A stretch of DNA of 64,000 nucleotides from Lachnospiraceae bacterium (GCA_910575255.1 CAJTEM010000007.1:1-64000), one strand, 5' to 3'. Counted from the stretch's first letter, positions 26,506 to 34,018 are shown. The notes: generated from the sequence alone by a model not told the origin. Program-made: numbers and translations.

Positions 26506-27645
26506 TCACTCATATTGGTAATATGCATAGGAAAGACTTGTTTTGGCGCCATCCTGTCCTGTGTTTTTATTCGGATCGATATAATAGGTTTCTCCCCAGG
26601 AAGAAACGATATACCTGCCATCCTCCGTAACCCCGGTAATGGTCATCGCATGTCCATGGATATATTGGGCTGTTGAACCGTCTTCATTTTCCAGATTCCC
26701 GTCATGAAAAGAAACAATGACATATCCGTCCTCTGACAATTTTTCAAAATTATCCGGTGTGACCTTCTTATTGTTTGTAATCGATACATCCACATTCTTA
26801 TCTGACAGATATAGCTCTGTTCTGTACTTTCTGGAATCGGCATTCGTTCCGTTTCCTTTTACTGCACTTTCATCTTCCGAAGATTTGATCACATCTCCTC
26901 CCCACCAGGCCTTCTTATGGTTATCCGTAGCTGCATAATAATCCACCAACAGTCGGTCATAATTCAGATCTCCATTGTGATACATCGGGAAACCAAAGTT
27001 TTTTTCAAATTCCTTTTCACGTCCTTCATAAGCGGCAAATATTGTGTTGATCACCGCTGTATACCCGCAGCCCTCGCTGTTCAGTTTTTTCAGGTAATCT
27101 GCCGCTTCCTTATCCGACATGTTGGGGTAATATTTCCGGATCGTATCATACAGTTCCTGTTTTCGCTCTCCCTGCTGTTTCCGGGGGCTCCCCTGGTCCC
27201 CGCCATAGCTTCCATCGTCATCAAATACGATCGAATCAACCTCATAATTCCCGCCGGAGGAATGGTTCCACCCAAACAGATCACCCAGCCAGTCTATCAC
27301 ATCTTTCACAATTTTGCGAAATGTCTCGATAATAGCAGCGGCAATCGCCTTCGCCTCTGCGGCCGTAGTATTTCCCCTTCCCACATTTTTGTTTTCTGCA
27401 TTCCGGTAAAGCCTCACTATCTGATTCATTTTCTGCCCCATGGTCCGGACACGCCTTTCTTCCTCTTCCATTTCCCGGGACAGGGTTCTCAGCTTTGACC
27501 GAACACCGTCGAAAGAATTCATTCTCCGCAGGTTGTTCATAACAGAATCCAGATCATCCTTTTCCCTTCCGATTCCTACGGCAATTTTTTCCATTTCATA
27601 TGCGCCCGCTGTACTTCTTGCCAGATTAATCCGAAATTGTTCCAT
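26506..27645 (-). CDS. T7SS substrate with WXG-like N-terminus and papain/C39-like peptidase domain
   Basis: 379 residues. Residues 1-90 are a helical-hairpin export domain similar to the small protein at 31877-32236 and end in the secretion motif YxxxE (Tyr80-Glu84). A short amphipathic/hydrophobic segment follows (100-125). The C-terminal ~210 residues resemble a papain-like or C39-like cysteine peptidase: nucleophile candidate Cys193 in SEGCGYTAVINTIF, His332 in HGHAMTITGV, and SSWGETYYID where papains have NSWG. This is likely a secreted toxin or envelope-acting peptidase. Genes downstream may encode immunity. The Cys/His pair is seen; activity is inference. Confidence 0.78.
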   Translation of the reverse strand: MEQFRINLARSTAGAYEMEKIAVGIGREKDDLDSVMNNLRRMNSFDGVRSKLRTLSREMEEEERRVRTMGQKMNQIVRLYRNAENKNVGRGNTTAAEAKAIAAAIIETFRKIVKDVIDWLGDLFGWNHSSGGNYEVDSIVFDDDGSYGGDQGSPRKQQGERKQELYDTIRKYYPNMSDKEAADYLKKLNSEGCGYTAVINTIFAAYEGREKEFEKNFGFPMYHNGDLNYDRLLVDYYAATDNHKKAWWGGDVIKSSEDESAVKGNGTNADSRKYRTELYLSDKNVDVSITNNKKVTPDNFEKLSEDGYVIVSFHDGNLENEDGSTAQYIHGHAMTITGVTEDGRYIVSSWGETYYIDPNKNTGQDGAKTSLSYAYYQYE

Positions 27646-27694
27646 ACCCGACTCCTCCGTGTATCCGCTTCTTAATTTCGTCTGCTACGCCGTA

Positions 27695-28147
27695 TTATAT
27701 CCTTCCTGTAATTTTCAAATATAGGATAACCGCAGATAAAATCACCCCCAGAGCACCTCCGATTACCAGTTCCCTCAGCCTGTCCTGAAACACTCTGGTT
27801 ACCACCACAATCTCATTGGTTCTTTCATCCTTTTGATACCGTACTTCAACCGAATCCCCTGTCTTTAACCCCTTTTCCTTTGTCTGGATAACGCCTCTGT
27901 GTTTTCTTCCCTCCGCCTCAAATTCCACCTCGTACTGGTAATATCTCCGTCTCTTTACGCCAGCGGGGCCGCTTCCATAAGCAGCAATGGTATAATCCTC
28001 CCGCCTCCCTGCAACCCTTCCTCTGCTGCGCTTTGCATTCTGGTACATTTTTGCCGATTTCATATCTCCTGATATTACCAGAATCAAGACTAAAACTGCC
28101 GCAATAATCAATACTCCTGCAAAAATCATCACGTTCCTCTTTTTCAT
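27695..28147 (-). CDS. DUF3592 membrane protein
   Basis: 150 residues with a membrane helix at each end (IFAGVLIIAAVLVLILVI near residues 8-25 and VIGGALGVILSAVILYL near 128-145). The intervening extracellular-type domain has the DUF3592 pattern: RGRVAGR..., YYQYEVEFEAEGRKHRG, then GDSVEVRYQKD. DUF3592 proteins are found beside T7SS and other secretion genes, with unknown function. It lies 17 nt downstream of the 362-residue WXG-like substrate gene and before the peptidase-like effector gene. Confidence 0.82.
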   Translation of the reverse strand: MKKRNVMIFAGVLIIAAVLVLILVISGDMKSAKMYQNAKRSRGRVAGRREDYTIAAYGSGPAGVKRRRYYQYEVEFEAEGRKHRGVIQTKEKGLKTGDSVEVRYQKDERTNEIVVVTRVFQDRLRELVIGGALGVILSAVILYLKITGRI

Positions 28148-28164
28148 CCTTTACTCAGGAAAAT

Positions 28165-29253
28165 CTAATACGCATAGGAAAAGCCATTGCTTACAATCAC
28201 ACCGCTTCCCACTTCCTCTTTCTTCTTGCCTGTAAGAAAATCCCAGGTATCTGCCAGCCCTTCCTGCACCGTATCCGTGAAGCCGGTAATTCCGTCCGTC
28301 ACGTCTGATATCGCATCTCCTATGGTACTCTTGCCTATCTTTTTTTCCCAGATATCGGAAACCTTGTCTACCACATCCCCTGCTCCGGGAATTCCGTCAA
28401 TAAAGTCATCGATTTTGTCGGTAATTCCGACAGTAAAGTTATCGATTTTGTCGGTAATTCCGCCCAGCAGACGCTGATCTACAAAGTCACCGATCTCATC
28501 CAAATGCCGTCCGACGGCACTGTAAATCTCGTCTCCCTTTTTCATAACTCCCTTTGTGAAATCACCCAGCCCGTCTGCAATATCATCCAGACGTGTAAAG
28601 AGCGGTCCCATTTCATCCGCGTGCTTGCAGAAATCACCAATCCCCGGAATGATCCCAACAAGAGTAAAGCCTAATGCCACCCATTCCTTCGTTTCCGGGC
28701 CGTCATCAATTAAATTCCAGATATCTGCAATCAGATCCCGGAGATCTGCCGCCTGACCCACATAAGGGATAAAACCGATGCCGACACTCAGCAGGATACC
28801 CAGCAGATTGCTGTCATCCGTAAAATCACCAAACGCTGCCTGCCCCAAAGCATCCTTGATATATTCCCATACGGCATTTTCGCTTTCTTCCTCCAGGTTC
28901 ACATCCTGGGAGCCGCCGTTTAGGAAACCCTCGGAAGCGGAAGTATATGCCTCCTCTGGTATCATCCACTCTTTCGAAACGTCCCCGCCGGTAATTCTCT
29001 TCTCCGCCTCCTGATATTTCTGCACAATCAGGAGAAGGGCCTCTTCCAGCTTTCTGACATCCTGAATATTCGCTTCATTGCTTTCAATAGTGCGTCTGAG
29101 CGCATTGGGAACATTTCCATACACATGATCTCTCAGGCCCTGAAGAACATCCTCAAGCTCACCGCCGCATTGTTCCATTTTTTGATAAATATCCTGATAA
29201 CCACTGGCACAATTCCTTACCCTTGCGGTTTCTATACGAAATTCCCCTAGCAT
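28165..29253 (-). CDS. WXG-like T7SS substrate with hydrophobic pre-toxin-type region
   Basis: 362 residues. Residues 1-90 form a helical export hairpin ending in KYQEAEKRI (YxxxE). Residues ~150-215 contain two hydrophobic Gly/Pro segments (GIGFIPYVGQAADLRDLI and LGFTLVGIIPGIGDFCKH), a pattern known before the toxin domain of polymorphic toxins. The remaining ~140 residues are acidic with an 11-residue duplication (GITDKIDNFTV/GITDKIDDFID) and no catalytic motif that I can see. It could be a membrane-acting toxin or an effector whose toxic tip was lost. DUF4176 precedes it by 2 nt. Confidence 0.72.
   Translation of the reverse strand: MLGEFRIETARVRNCASGYQDIYQKMEQCGGELEDVLQGLRDHVYGNVPNALRRTIESNEANIQDVRKLEEALLLIVQKYQEAEKRITGGDVSKEWMIPEEAYTSASEGFLNGGSQDVNLEEESENAVWEYIKDALGQAAFGDFTDDSNLLGILLSVGIGFIPYVGQAADLRDLIADIWNLIDDGPETKEWVALGFTLVGIIPGIGDFCKHADEMGPLFTRLDDIADGLGDFTKGVMKKGDEIYSAVGRHLDEIGDFVDQRLLGGITDKIDNFTVGITDKIDDFIDGIPGAGDVVDKVSDIWEKKIGKSTIGDAISDVTDGITGFTDTVQEGLADTWDFLTGKKKEEVGSGVIVSNGFSYAY
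28408..28462. repeat. 33-bp direct duplication inside the WXG-like substrate gene
   Basis: A 22-bp identical block starting ATCGATTTTGTCGG occurs at 28408-28429 and 28441-28462, period 33 bp. It encodes the repeated GITDKIDxF segment. Confidence 0.9.
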
Positions 29254-29254
29254 A

Positions 29255-29560
29255 TCATTCTCCCTCTATGCCTCTTAATTTGTTACGGAAAATGATTTCC
29301 TCCAGATCCTGAAATCCGATAAAATACACAATCTGAATCTGATCATGGTCAAACAAAATAACATCATTGCTGCTGAGAGCTCCTTCCGGGTACAGGCAGC
29401 CCAAATAATCGTATATTTTATCTTCCCCGTTGGCCTTTACCTTTCTTCCATATACCATAACTCTCTTTTTTCCGTTTTTCAAAAGCACTACGGAACCGAT
29501 CGGCAGGAACGGAACCGCTGCCGTTTCTTTCTGATTATCCATACTTTCTACGTTTTCCAT
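29255..29560 (-). CDS. DUF4176 protein
   Basis: 101 residues, soluble, beta-rich. The family signature LPIGSVVLLKNGKKRVMVYGR is clear, followed by YDYLGCLYPEG and FDHDQIQIVYFIGF. DUF4176 genes are a recurrent partner in Firmicutes T7SS loci, typically next to LXG or WXG substrates, where they are thought to help targeting or chaperone function; the precise role is not settled. It lies between the last WXG100 gene and the 362-residue substrate gene with 1 nt spacing to the latter, which suggests these two proteins work together. Confidence 0.88.
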   Translation of the reverse strand: MENVESMDNQKETAAVPFLPIGSVVLLKNGKKRVMVYGRKVKANGEDKIYDYLGCLYPEGALSSNDVILFDHDQIQIVYFIGFQDLEEIIFRNKLRGIEGE

Positions 29561-29589
29561 GTTCTATCTCCCTTTTTTCTGTCTATTTA

Positions 29590-29625
29590 ATATGGCAGAC
29601 AGCGAATCCCCACTGTCTGCCATAT
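29590..29625 (-). terminator. Intra-operon stem-loop after a WXG100 gene
   Basis: A 13-bp perfect stem (ATATGGCAGACAG with CTGTCTGCCATAT) and a 10-nt loop lie 9 nt beyond the WXG100 stop. The run after it is TAAATAG, not a strong T-tract, so it may be a partial terminator or an mRNA-stabilising 3' end that favours WXG100 expression. Confidence 0.6.
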
Positions 29626-29634
29626 TCTGGTCCT

Positions 29635-29952
29635 TTACAGCACATTCCCAGACAGTGCGCTGCTGATCTCCTGGTTCTTTCTCTCGGCATCCTGATAAAT
29701 CCGTGCCATCTCATTCAGATCATTCACATGCTCATTGATCATGGTATGAATCTTTGCGATATCATCGGAAAGCTCATTGAATTTGTTCACATAAGAGCTT
29801 GCCGCCTCACCCTCCCAGAAGCTGGAGGTTGCCTTGATCAAATCCATCATGCTGGAGGTCAAAGACTGTACCTGATTCATGCAGGAGCTGAATTCGCTCG
29901 AAGTCTCAATCAGTTTCTCTGGGGTTACCAATAAATTACCTGTCATAGCCAT
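29635..29952 (-). CDS. WXG100 protein (pair 2, LVTP type)
   Basis: 105 residues, helical hairpin. The turn carries W-E-G (SSFWEGEAASSYVNKF), and the C-terminal helix carries Tyr-x-x-x-Glu (IYQDAERKN), the T7SS export motif. The start NLLVTPEKL and end SGNVL match the protein at 31224-31547, indicating a duplication. A secreted EsxA-like subunit or a targeting partner for the downstream large substrates. A stem-loop follows its stop codon. Confidence 0.93.
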   Translation of the reverse strand: MAMTGNLLVTPEKLIETSSEFSSCMNQVQSLTSSMMDLIKATSSFWEGEAASSYVNKFNELSDDIAKIHTMINEHVNDLNEMARIYQDAERKNQEISSALSGNVL

Positions 29953-30136
29953 AGTTTTCTATCTCCTTTTCCTTATATGCTTGTCTCGGGATTCCCTTTC
30001 CCGGCTTTTAAACCTGCTTTCTTTTCCAAACCGTTGTTCCGGCCATTGTTCTGGCTTTTATCCTGTCTCTTCTCTTTCAGCCTTCCCTTTTTATTCTCAG
30101 AGTTGGCCGGCCAGACAGCTCCTCCGGGGATTACGC

Positions 30137-30436
30137 TTAGAAGCTCCTCTTCGTAGCCGTATCCGTATTCCTTGCCTCAGCCTCCTCATACGACCGGGCG
30201 ATCTGCTCCAAAGCCTGGCAATACTTCTCGATCAGCACATAGAACTGATTCATATACTCCTTATCATTATTAAAAGCATTATGGAAAGCATCCTTTGCCT
30301 GGCCCTCCCACATACTGCTCAGATTCAGCTCATGAGTCTCTAAGTTATCCACCTGACTCTTAAACTGACTGTCATACTGACGAAGCTGATCCGCCGTACT
30401 CTTCACCTGCGCCGCCGTTACTCTGATTAATGCCAT
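30137..30436 (-). CDS. WXG100 protein (pair 2, VTAA type)
   Basis: 99 residues. W-E-G turn in SSMWEGQAKDAFHNAFNND and export motif SYEEAEARN (Tyr-x-x-x-Glu). It resembles the protein at 31562-31864 in the block W-x-G-xA-xDAFxxAF. The ATG has a strong AAGGAGG site 9 nt upstream. Together with the 29635 gene, it probably forms a heterodimer secreted through EssC. A 232-bp palindrome and 18-bp repeats lie upstream. Confidence 0.93.
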   Translation of the reverse strand: MALIRVTAAQVKSTADQLRQYDSQFKSQVDNLETHELNLSSMWEGQAKDAFHNAFNNDKEYMNQFYVLIEKYCQALEQIARSYEEAEARNTDTATKRSF

Positions 30437-30538
30437 AATTCATTTCCTCCTTGGGATAATTTAATTTATTTTGATAGCATAGCTATATCTAACACATCCA
30501 ACACCTTACCAACTCTGTTCCAACCAAACATCACTCAC

Positions 30539-30600
30539 ACAGTTCCATCGTTTCCCTCAGTTTCACTGTTTCCCGCAATTCCATCATTTCCTGCAGTTCC
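30539..30600. repeat. 18-bp tandem repeat, three units
   Basis: On the minus strand units GGAAATGATGGAATTGCG, GGAAACAGTGAAACTGAG and GGAAACGATGGAACTGTG follow one another. They lie between palindrome E and the WXG100 gene start, with no gene call. Confidence 0.7.
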
Positions 30601-30614
30601 AGGAATACCCAGCC

Positions 30615-30846
30615 CTGGAGGAAGGGGGAAACAGGAGCCTGCCTGTCGGCGCTTCTGACTTTGCAGGGATTTAGAAGCCCTTAAGCTTCTGAACTTTGCG
30701 TTGAAACGAAAATACCCACTGTCTGAGCGAAGCGAGTTTGGGTATTTTCGCTTCGCCTTTAGCAAAATTCAGAAGCTTTAGGGATTCTTAATCCCGAAAC
30801 CGGAAGAAGCGCCAACAGGCAGACTCCTGTTTCCCCCTTCCTCCAG
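30615..30846. repeat. Long nested palindrome E (232 bp)
   Basis: The outer 23-bp arms are perfectly complementary (CTGGAGGAAGGGGGAAACAG..., mirrored at 30824-30846). Inside are further paired blocks: CTGCCTGT with ACAGGCAG, GCGCTTCT with AGAAGCGC, AAGCTTCTGAA with TTCAGAAGCTT, and AAATACCCA with TGGGTATTT. It lacks CTAG ends, so it is not in the A-D family. It separates two WXG100 gene groups. Confidence 0.85.
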
Positions 30847-30893
30847 GGCGTACCCTCCCCCCGCACCTCTCAGCCCCACAGGAATTGCTCCTT

Positions 30894-31205
30894 TTAATCC
30901 CGGTTATGCGCAATCTCCCACGCCCGCATCTCCGCGTCATATACGTTCTGCGCAATCTCCCGGATTGCCCGGGCGATATCCGCCAGAGACCTGGAAGTAT
31001 CCGTGATCTTCTCCTCCAGCTGCCGGCCCTTCCCGATATATTTCAGCGAATTATCCCCGGTCCAGTTCTGTCCCAGGCCCTGAAGGGTATCCTCCAGCTT
31101 TCGCTCTGCCAGATTCCTCATATTCCGGGACACCTCCTCCAGCTGCTGCGCCTGCCGGAGCGCCTTTGCAAAATCCATCCGGATTGCACCAAGACTTCTT
31201 GCCAT
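30894..31205 (-). CDS. WXG100-like helical protein
   Basis: 103 residues, two long helices with a W-T-G turn (GLGQNWTGDNSLKYIG). The C-terminal helix has VYDAEMRAWE, which is only an approximate version of the YxxxE export motif. It is rich in Arg/Glu/Ala and lies 18 nt downstream of the 31224 gene. It may be a third partner that is not itself secreted, or a divergent EsxA paralogue. Confidence 0.82.
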   Translation of the reverse strand: MARSLGAIRMDFAKALRQAQQLEEVSRNMRNLAERKLEDTLQGLGQNWTGDNSLKYIGKGRQLEEKITDTSRSLADIARAIREIAQNVYDAEMRAWEIAHNRD

Positions 31206-31223
31206 GTACTCACCACCCTTCCT

Positions 31224-31547
31224 TTACAGAACATCGCCAGGAAGATTGGCTGCAATCTCCTGTGTCTTTAGCTCCACCGTCGTATACGTCTGAGCAATAG
31301 CCCTTAAGTCACCCGGATGCTCTGACAGACGACGAAGAATGGTATCAATGTTATCCTTCTGGTCCGCATAATTCTTTCGGTGCATCTCTCCTGCCTCCCC
31401 GATCCAGTATCCGCTGCTTTTGTCCACCAGCGTTTTCATGTTTTCAAACCGGGTGCGCATATTTGCCACAAGCTTTTCAACCTCTCCGGCCTTCTGGTTT
31501 AGAACCTCCGGTGTCACCAGAAGCTCTACCTGTCCGATGATTGCCAT
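31224..31547 (-). CDS. WXG100 protein (pair 1, LVTP type)
   Basis: 107 residues. W-I-G turn in SSGYWIGEAGEMHRKNY and a TYTTVELKT motif (Tyr-x-x-x-Glu) near the end; the N-terminus QVELLVTPEVLNQ and C-terminus LPGDVL pair it with the 29635 protein. The start is supported by GGAGGAGACC. It lies 14 nt downstream of the 31562 gene, and the two probably form a heterodimer. Confidence 0.93.
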   Translation of the reverse strand: MAIIGQVELLVTPEVLNQKAGEVEKLVANMRTRFENMKTLVDKSSGYWIGEAGEMHRKNYADQKDNIDTILRRLSEHPGDLRAIAQTYTTVELKTQEIAANLPGDVL

Positions 31548-31561
31548 GGTCTCCTCCTCCC

Positions 31562-31864
31562 CTAAATACGGATTGCATCGATCTCCGCCGATACTGCATT
31601 TTCACATTTCCGGTACTCTTCCCTGGCGTTCGTCATATATTCAATCAGACGGTCAATGATCTTACACATCTCCTCCATGGACTGGTTGTCATCCTGAAAG
31701 GCCTTGTTGAATGCATCGTTCGCCGGACCGTTCCACATCCGATCCAGCTCGGCCACTGCGGTAAATGCCTTTTTCATCTCACTCCGCAGACCGTTTAACT
31801 CTGACTGCATATTGCCGATATCGCTGTTTAACGTATTGATATTGACTTCAATAATATCTGCCAT
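31562..31864 (-). CDS. WXG100 protein (pair 1, NAF type)
   Basis: 100 residues. W-N-G turn in LDRMWNGPANDAFNKAF and EYRKCENAV (Tyr-x-x-x-Glu) in helix 2. Closest relative in the window is the 30137 protein. It lies 12 nt after the 31877 gene, in the run of small T7SS genes directly downstream of esaB. Expected to be exported as a heterodimer through EssC. Confidence 0.93.
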   Translation of the reverse strand: MADIIEVNINTLNSDIGNMQSELNGLRSEMKKAFTAVAELDRMWNGPANDAFNKAFQDDNQSMEEMCKIIDRLIEYMTNAREEYRKCENAVSAEIDAIRI

Positions 31865-31876
31865 CTCTCTTCCCTC

Positions 31877-32236
31877 TTATCTGATATGATATACCTCGAT
31901 CGTCTCCCGGATACTGCCGAGATGGACTACCTGCATATCCTGATTCTGATTCATCTGATAAACCTGGTCTCCATAATCGGTTATATTCCGTTCTGCCAGG
32001 CCATACATCCGCTGGATATCATTCAGGGCCGCCATAAGCTCGATCAGCCGGTACCGCTCTGACTGCATGTTCTCCAGATGAAGCCTTAAGACATGCCGTA
32101 CCTCGTCGTATTCCGAGATTCTCCGGAGGCGGAGGATGATCTCTTCCACTTCATCGATCTGCTGATTCAGCCTTCCTGCCAGCTGCTGCAGATTCTGTGC
32201 GGTCTCTGCCATGGCCCGCATTCTTACTGTGAACAT
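31877..32236 (-). CDS. WXG100-superfamily-like helical protein (export-domain paralogue)
   Basis: 119 residues, two long helices with a break near ISEYDEV instead of W-x-G. It aligns with the N-terminal domain of the peptidase-like substrate at 26506-27645: both have LRR(I/M)xxxDxVR followed by a second helix ending in Tyr-x-x-x-Glu (MYGLAERNI here). The ATG follows AAAGGAGACGGCG. It could be a partner protein for the larger substrate's export domain or a secreted small protein in its own right. Confidence 0.78.
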   Translation of the reverse strand: MFTVRMRAMAETAQNLQQLAGRLNQQIDEVEEIILRLRRISEYDEVRHVLRLHLENMQSERYRLIELMAALNDIQRMYGLAERNITDYGDQVYQMNQNQDMQVVHLGSIRETIEVYHIR

Positions 32237-32334
32237 CGCCGTCTCCTTTCTGATGGTTGAAGTCTATCACATTCTGATCTGATTTTGCACATTTTCCGAT
32301 AAATGACCTGTTTTTCTGCCTGAACGACCTGTTT

Positions 32335-32583
32335 TCATACAAGCAGCAGCCGATCCCCCTGTGAAATATTGTAATGGGCCAGAGAAAGCTCCTCGCTGAG
32401 CAGCTTTCTCTGATTCTGACTTACCAGCATCAGCTCCTTCACACTGCCGCTTAAGCTGCACTGCTCCTTCTGGCAGATCATGCCGCTGATCTCCTCCAGC
32501 AAAAGCCCGATCCTGGCATTCTCATCCAGATTGAAATCATAAGTCTGATTGACGCCCGGCACATAGATATCTACTAAGATCAT
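32335..32583 (-). CDS. esaB: EsaB/YukD ubiquitin-like T7SS protein
   Basis: 82 residues from ATG 32583, which overlaps the preceding stop as ATGA; GGAGGGAAG precedes it. A beta-grasp, ubiquitin-like protein: MILVDIYVPGVNQTYDFNLD, a helix LLLEEISGMI, and the final strand ISQGDRLLLV. EsaB/YukD is a cytoplasmic T7SS component or regulator in Firmicutes. Its position between the EssC-side genes and the WXG100 genes is typical. The fold assignment rests on length, strand pattern and context. Confidence 0.8.
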   Translation of the reverse strand: MILVDIYVPGVNQTYDFNLDENARIGLLLEEISGMICQKEQCSLSGSVKELMLVSQNQRKLLSEELSLAHYNISQGDRLLLV

Positions 32584-33293
32584 GTTTCTTCCCTCCACCA
32601 ACTGTCTATTATCTTCCTTGCCTTCTCCCTCTCATATCGCTGGAAGCGAAGCTCTCCTCCCATCTCCCAGAGCACCATGCAATACTCCAAAGGCAGCTCC
32701 CAAAGGATCAGGCGCTTTTGCAATTCCCCGGTGGTCTTTTCATGCAGGGAAAAAACACTGTATGCCTGCGGACATTCCCAAAAGCTTTTTGTCCCTGTCT
32801 CCTCGCTTTTCTGGAGCATTTCCCGGACAGATCCGTCCATGTGCTGTTCCCAATAGCAGTCAAAATCATAAGATCCGATATTCTTTGTCAGCTTTTCCTC
32901 CGGCAGCTGCCCTGCATTGCCAAGCTCCTCTGGCAGCTCTTCTTTCCGGATCTCGTACAAAAACACCCGATCCTTGTCAGTCGTACTGCATTCCAGGCAC
33001 AGAAAACCGGAAGACGTCCCATACAGACACTGCCTTGGATAAGCGCCCGGTCTCCTCTCTATCACCAGAACGCACTTTCCCTTCTGCATCCAATCCAGAT
33101 ACCGGGACAGAGGAGACTGTACTTTCAGGCAATCCTCCTCCTTTTGCAGAATACCTGCCTGCAGCATCTGATGAACCGCATAATATATCTCCTCCTGCCG
33201 GTAGCTTTTTCCCTCCGAGATTCCATAATAGCTTTCCATCCCCTTCGCTGCCGCCAGAATCTGAAACTCCAAAAGATCCAAAATTATCATCAT
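32580..33293 (-). CDS. Unassigned T7SS-associated protein (EspG-like candidate)
   Basis: 237 residues, soluble, no membrane segment. I do not recognise a family directly. The layout recalls mycobacterial EspG chaperones: an opening LDLLEFQILAAAKG, a helical block with AVHQMLQAGILQKEEDCLKV, a strand KCVLVIERRPG, then GFLCLECSTTDKDRVFLYEIR and LPEEL. EspG proteins bind secreted substrates before export. The gene is coupled by overlaps on both sides (LytTR stop, esaB start), so it is made together with the regulator and EsaB. The EspG link is inference and a different adaptor is possible. Confidence 0.6.
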   Translation of the reverse strand: MMIILDLLEFQILAAAKGMESYYGISEGKSYRQEEIYYAVHQMLQAGILQKEEDCLKVQSPLSRYLDWMQKGKCVLVIERRPGAYPRQCLYGTSSGFLCLECSTTDKDRVFLYEIRKEELPEELGNAGQLPEEKLTKNIGSYDFDCYWEQHMDGSVREMLQKSEETGTKSFWECPQAYSVFSLHEKTTGELQKRLILWELPLEYCMVLWEMGGELRFQRYEREKARKIIDSWWREET

Positions 33294-34018
33294 GGCATTT
33301 CCCCGCCTGTTCCTGCCAGCTTTTTAAAATCCGACTTATATTTCCTGGACAAAGGAATCTCCATCCCCTCCTCCAGAGCCAGCGTGTTTCTGGAAAGCAT
33401 CACTCTTTGCACCCGGCTCCGGTTTACGATAAAGCCCCGGTGGCAACGCACGAACACCTCCGGCAGAGACTCTTCAAGATGGTCCAGTGTGTCATAAAAG
33501 GTCAGGATCTGCCGTTTCAGGCGCACATAGATCTTCTTCTCCCGGGCCTCCAGATAATAAATCTGGGAAAACGGTACATAGGTCCGTCCCTCCCTGGTAT
33601 CAATTACCATTTTCTCCTCATTGTCTGCCGAAGCACTCTGCATCTGCCCCAGAAGCTCTCCGATCCGTTCCCATATCTGGTTCGGGGTAAAGGGGCGAAG
33701 CAGCAGGGACGACACCAGAATCGTAGGCCGGATATACTCCAAAGGGGACATGGCAGAATCCGCTATCACCAGAAGCCTGGCCTGCTGATAATCTGCCCGA
33801 ATCCGCTCCAGATCCTCAATACTGCCCTTCTCTGTCACATCATAGCAGGTCAGATCCAGCAGGGGCTGCTCCCTGATAAACCCAAGCAGCTGCTCTCTGT
33901 CTGAAAAATACTCCATCCGCCACTTTTCATCCGTCAGCCTGGCAGCGGCTCTGGGAATGATGTGCTTCATCATCTCCAGCTCCTCTGCCAGAGAATCATA
34001 TACCAATATCGAAATCAT
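33290..34018 (-). CDS. LytTR-family response regulator with degenerate receiver
   Basis: 242 residues. Residues 1-125 look like a receiver domain, with Asp60 (LTCYDV) at the phospho-acceptor place, but the first acidic pair is reduced to Asp8-Ser9 and the conserved Lys is Arg108 (LLLRPF). Residues ~140-240 form a LytTR DNA-binding domain (YLEAREKKIYVRL, FVRCHRGFIVNRSRVQRV). It may regulate the T7SS genes. No sensor histidine kinase is encoded nearby, so input could come from the Ser/Thr kinases. It lies 14 nt downstream of essC. Confidence 0.88.
   Translation of the reverse strand: MISILVYDSLAEELEMMKHIIPRAAARLTDEKWRMEYFSDREQLLGFIREQPLLDLTCYDVTEKGSIEDLERIRADYQQARLLVIADSAMSPLEYIRPTILVSSLLLRPFTPNQIWERIGELLGQMQSASADNEEKMVIDTREGRTYVPFSQIYYLEAREKKIYVRLKRQILTFYDTLDHLEESLPEVFVRCHRGFIVNRSRVQRVMLSRNTLALEEGMEIPLSRKYKSDFKKLAGTGGEMP

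Noticed and set aside
30535-30765. 76-codon reading frame with GNDGIA repeats
   Set aside because: It is formed by the 18-bp repeats and half of palindrome E, with no start signal.
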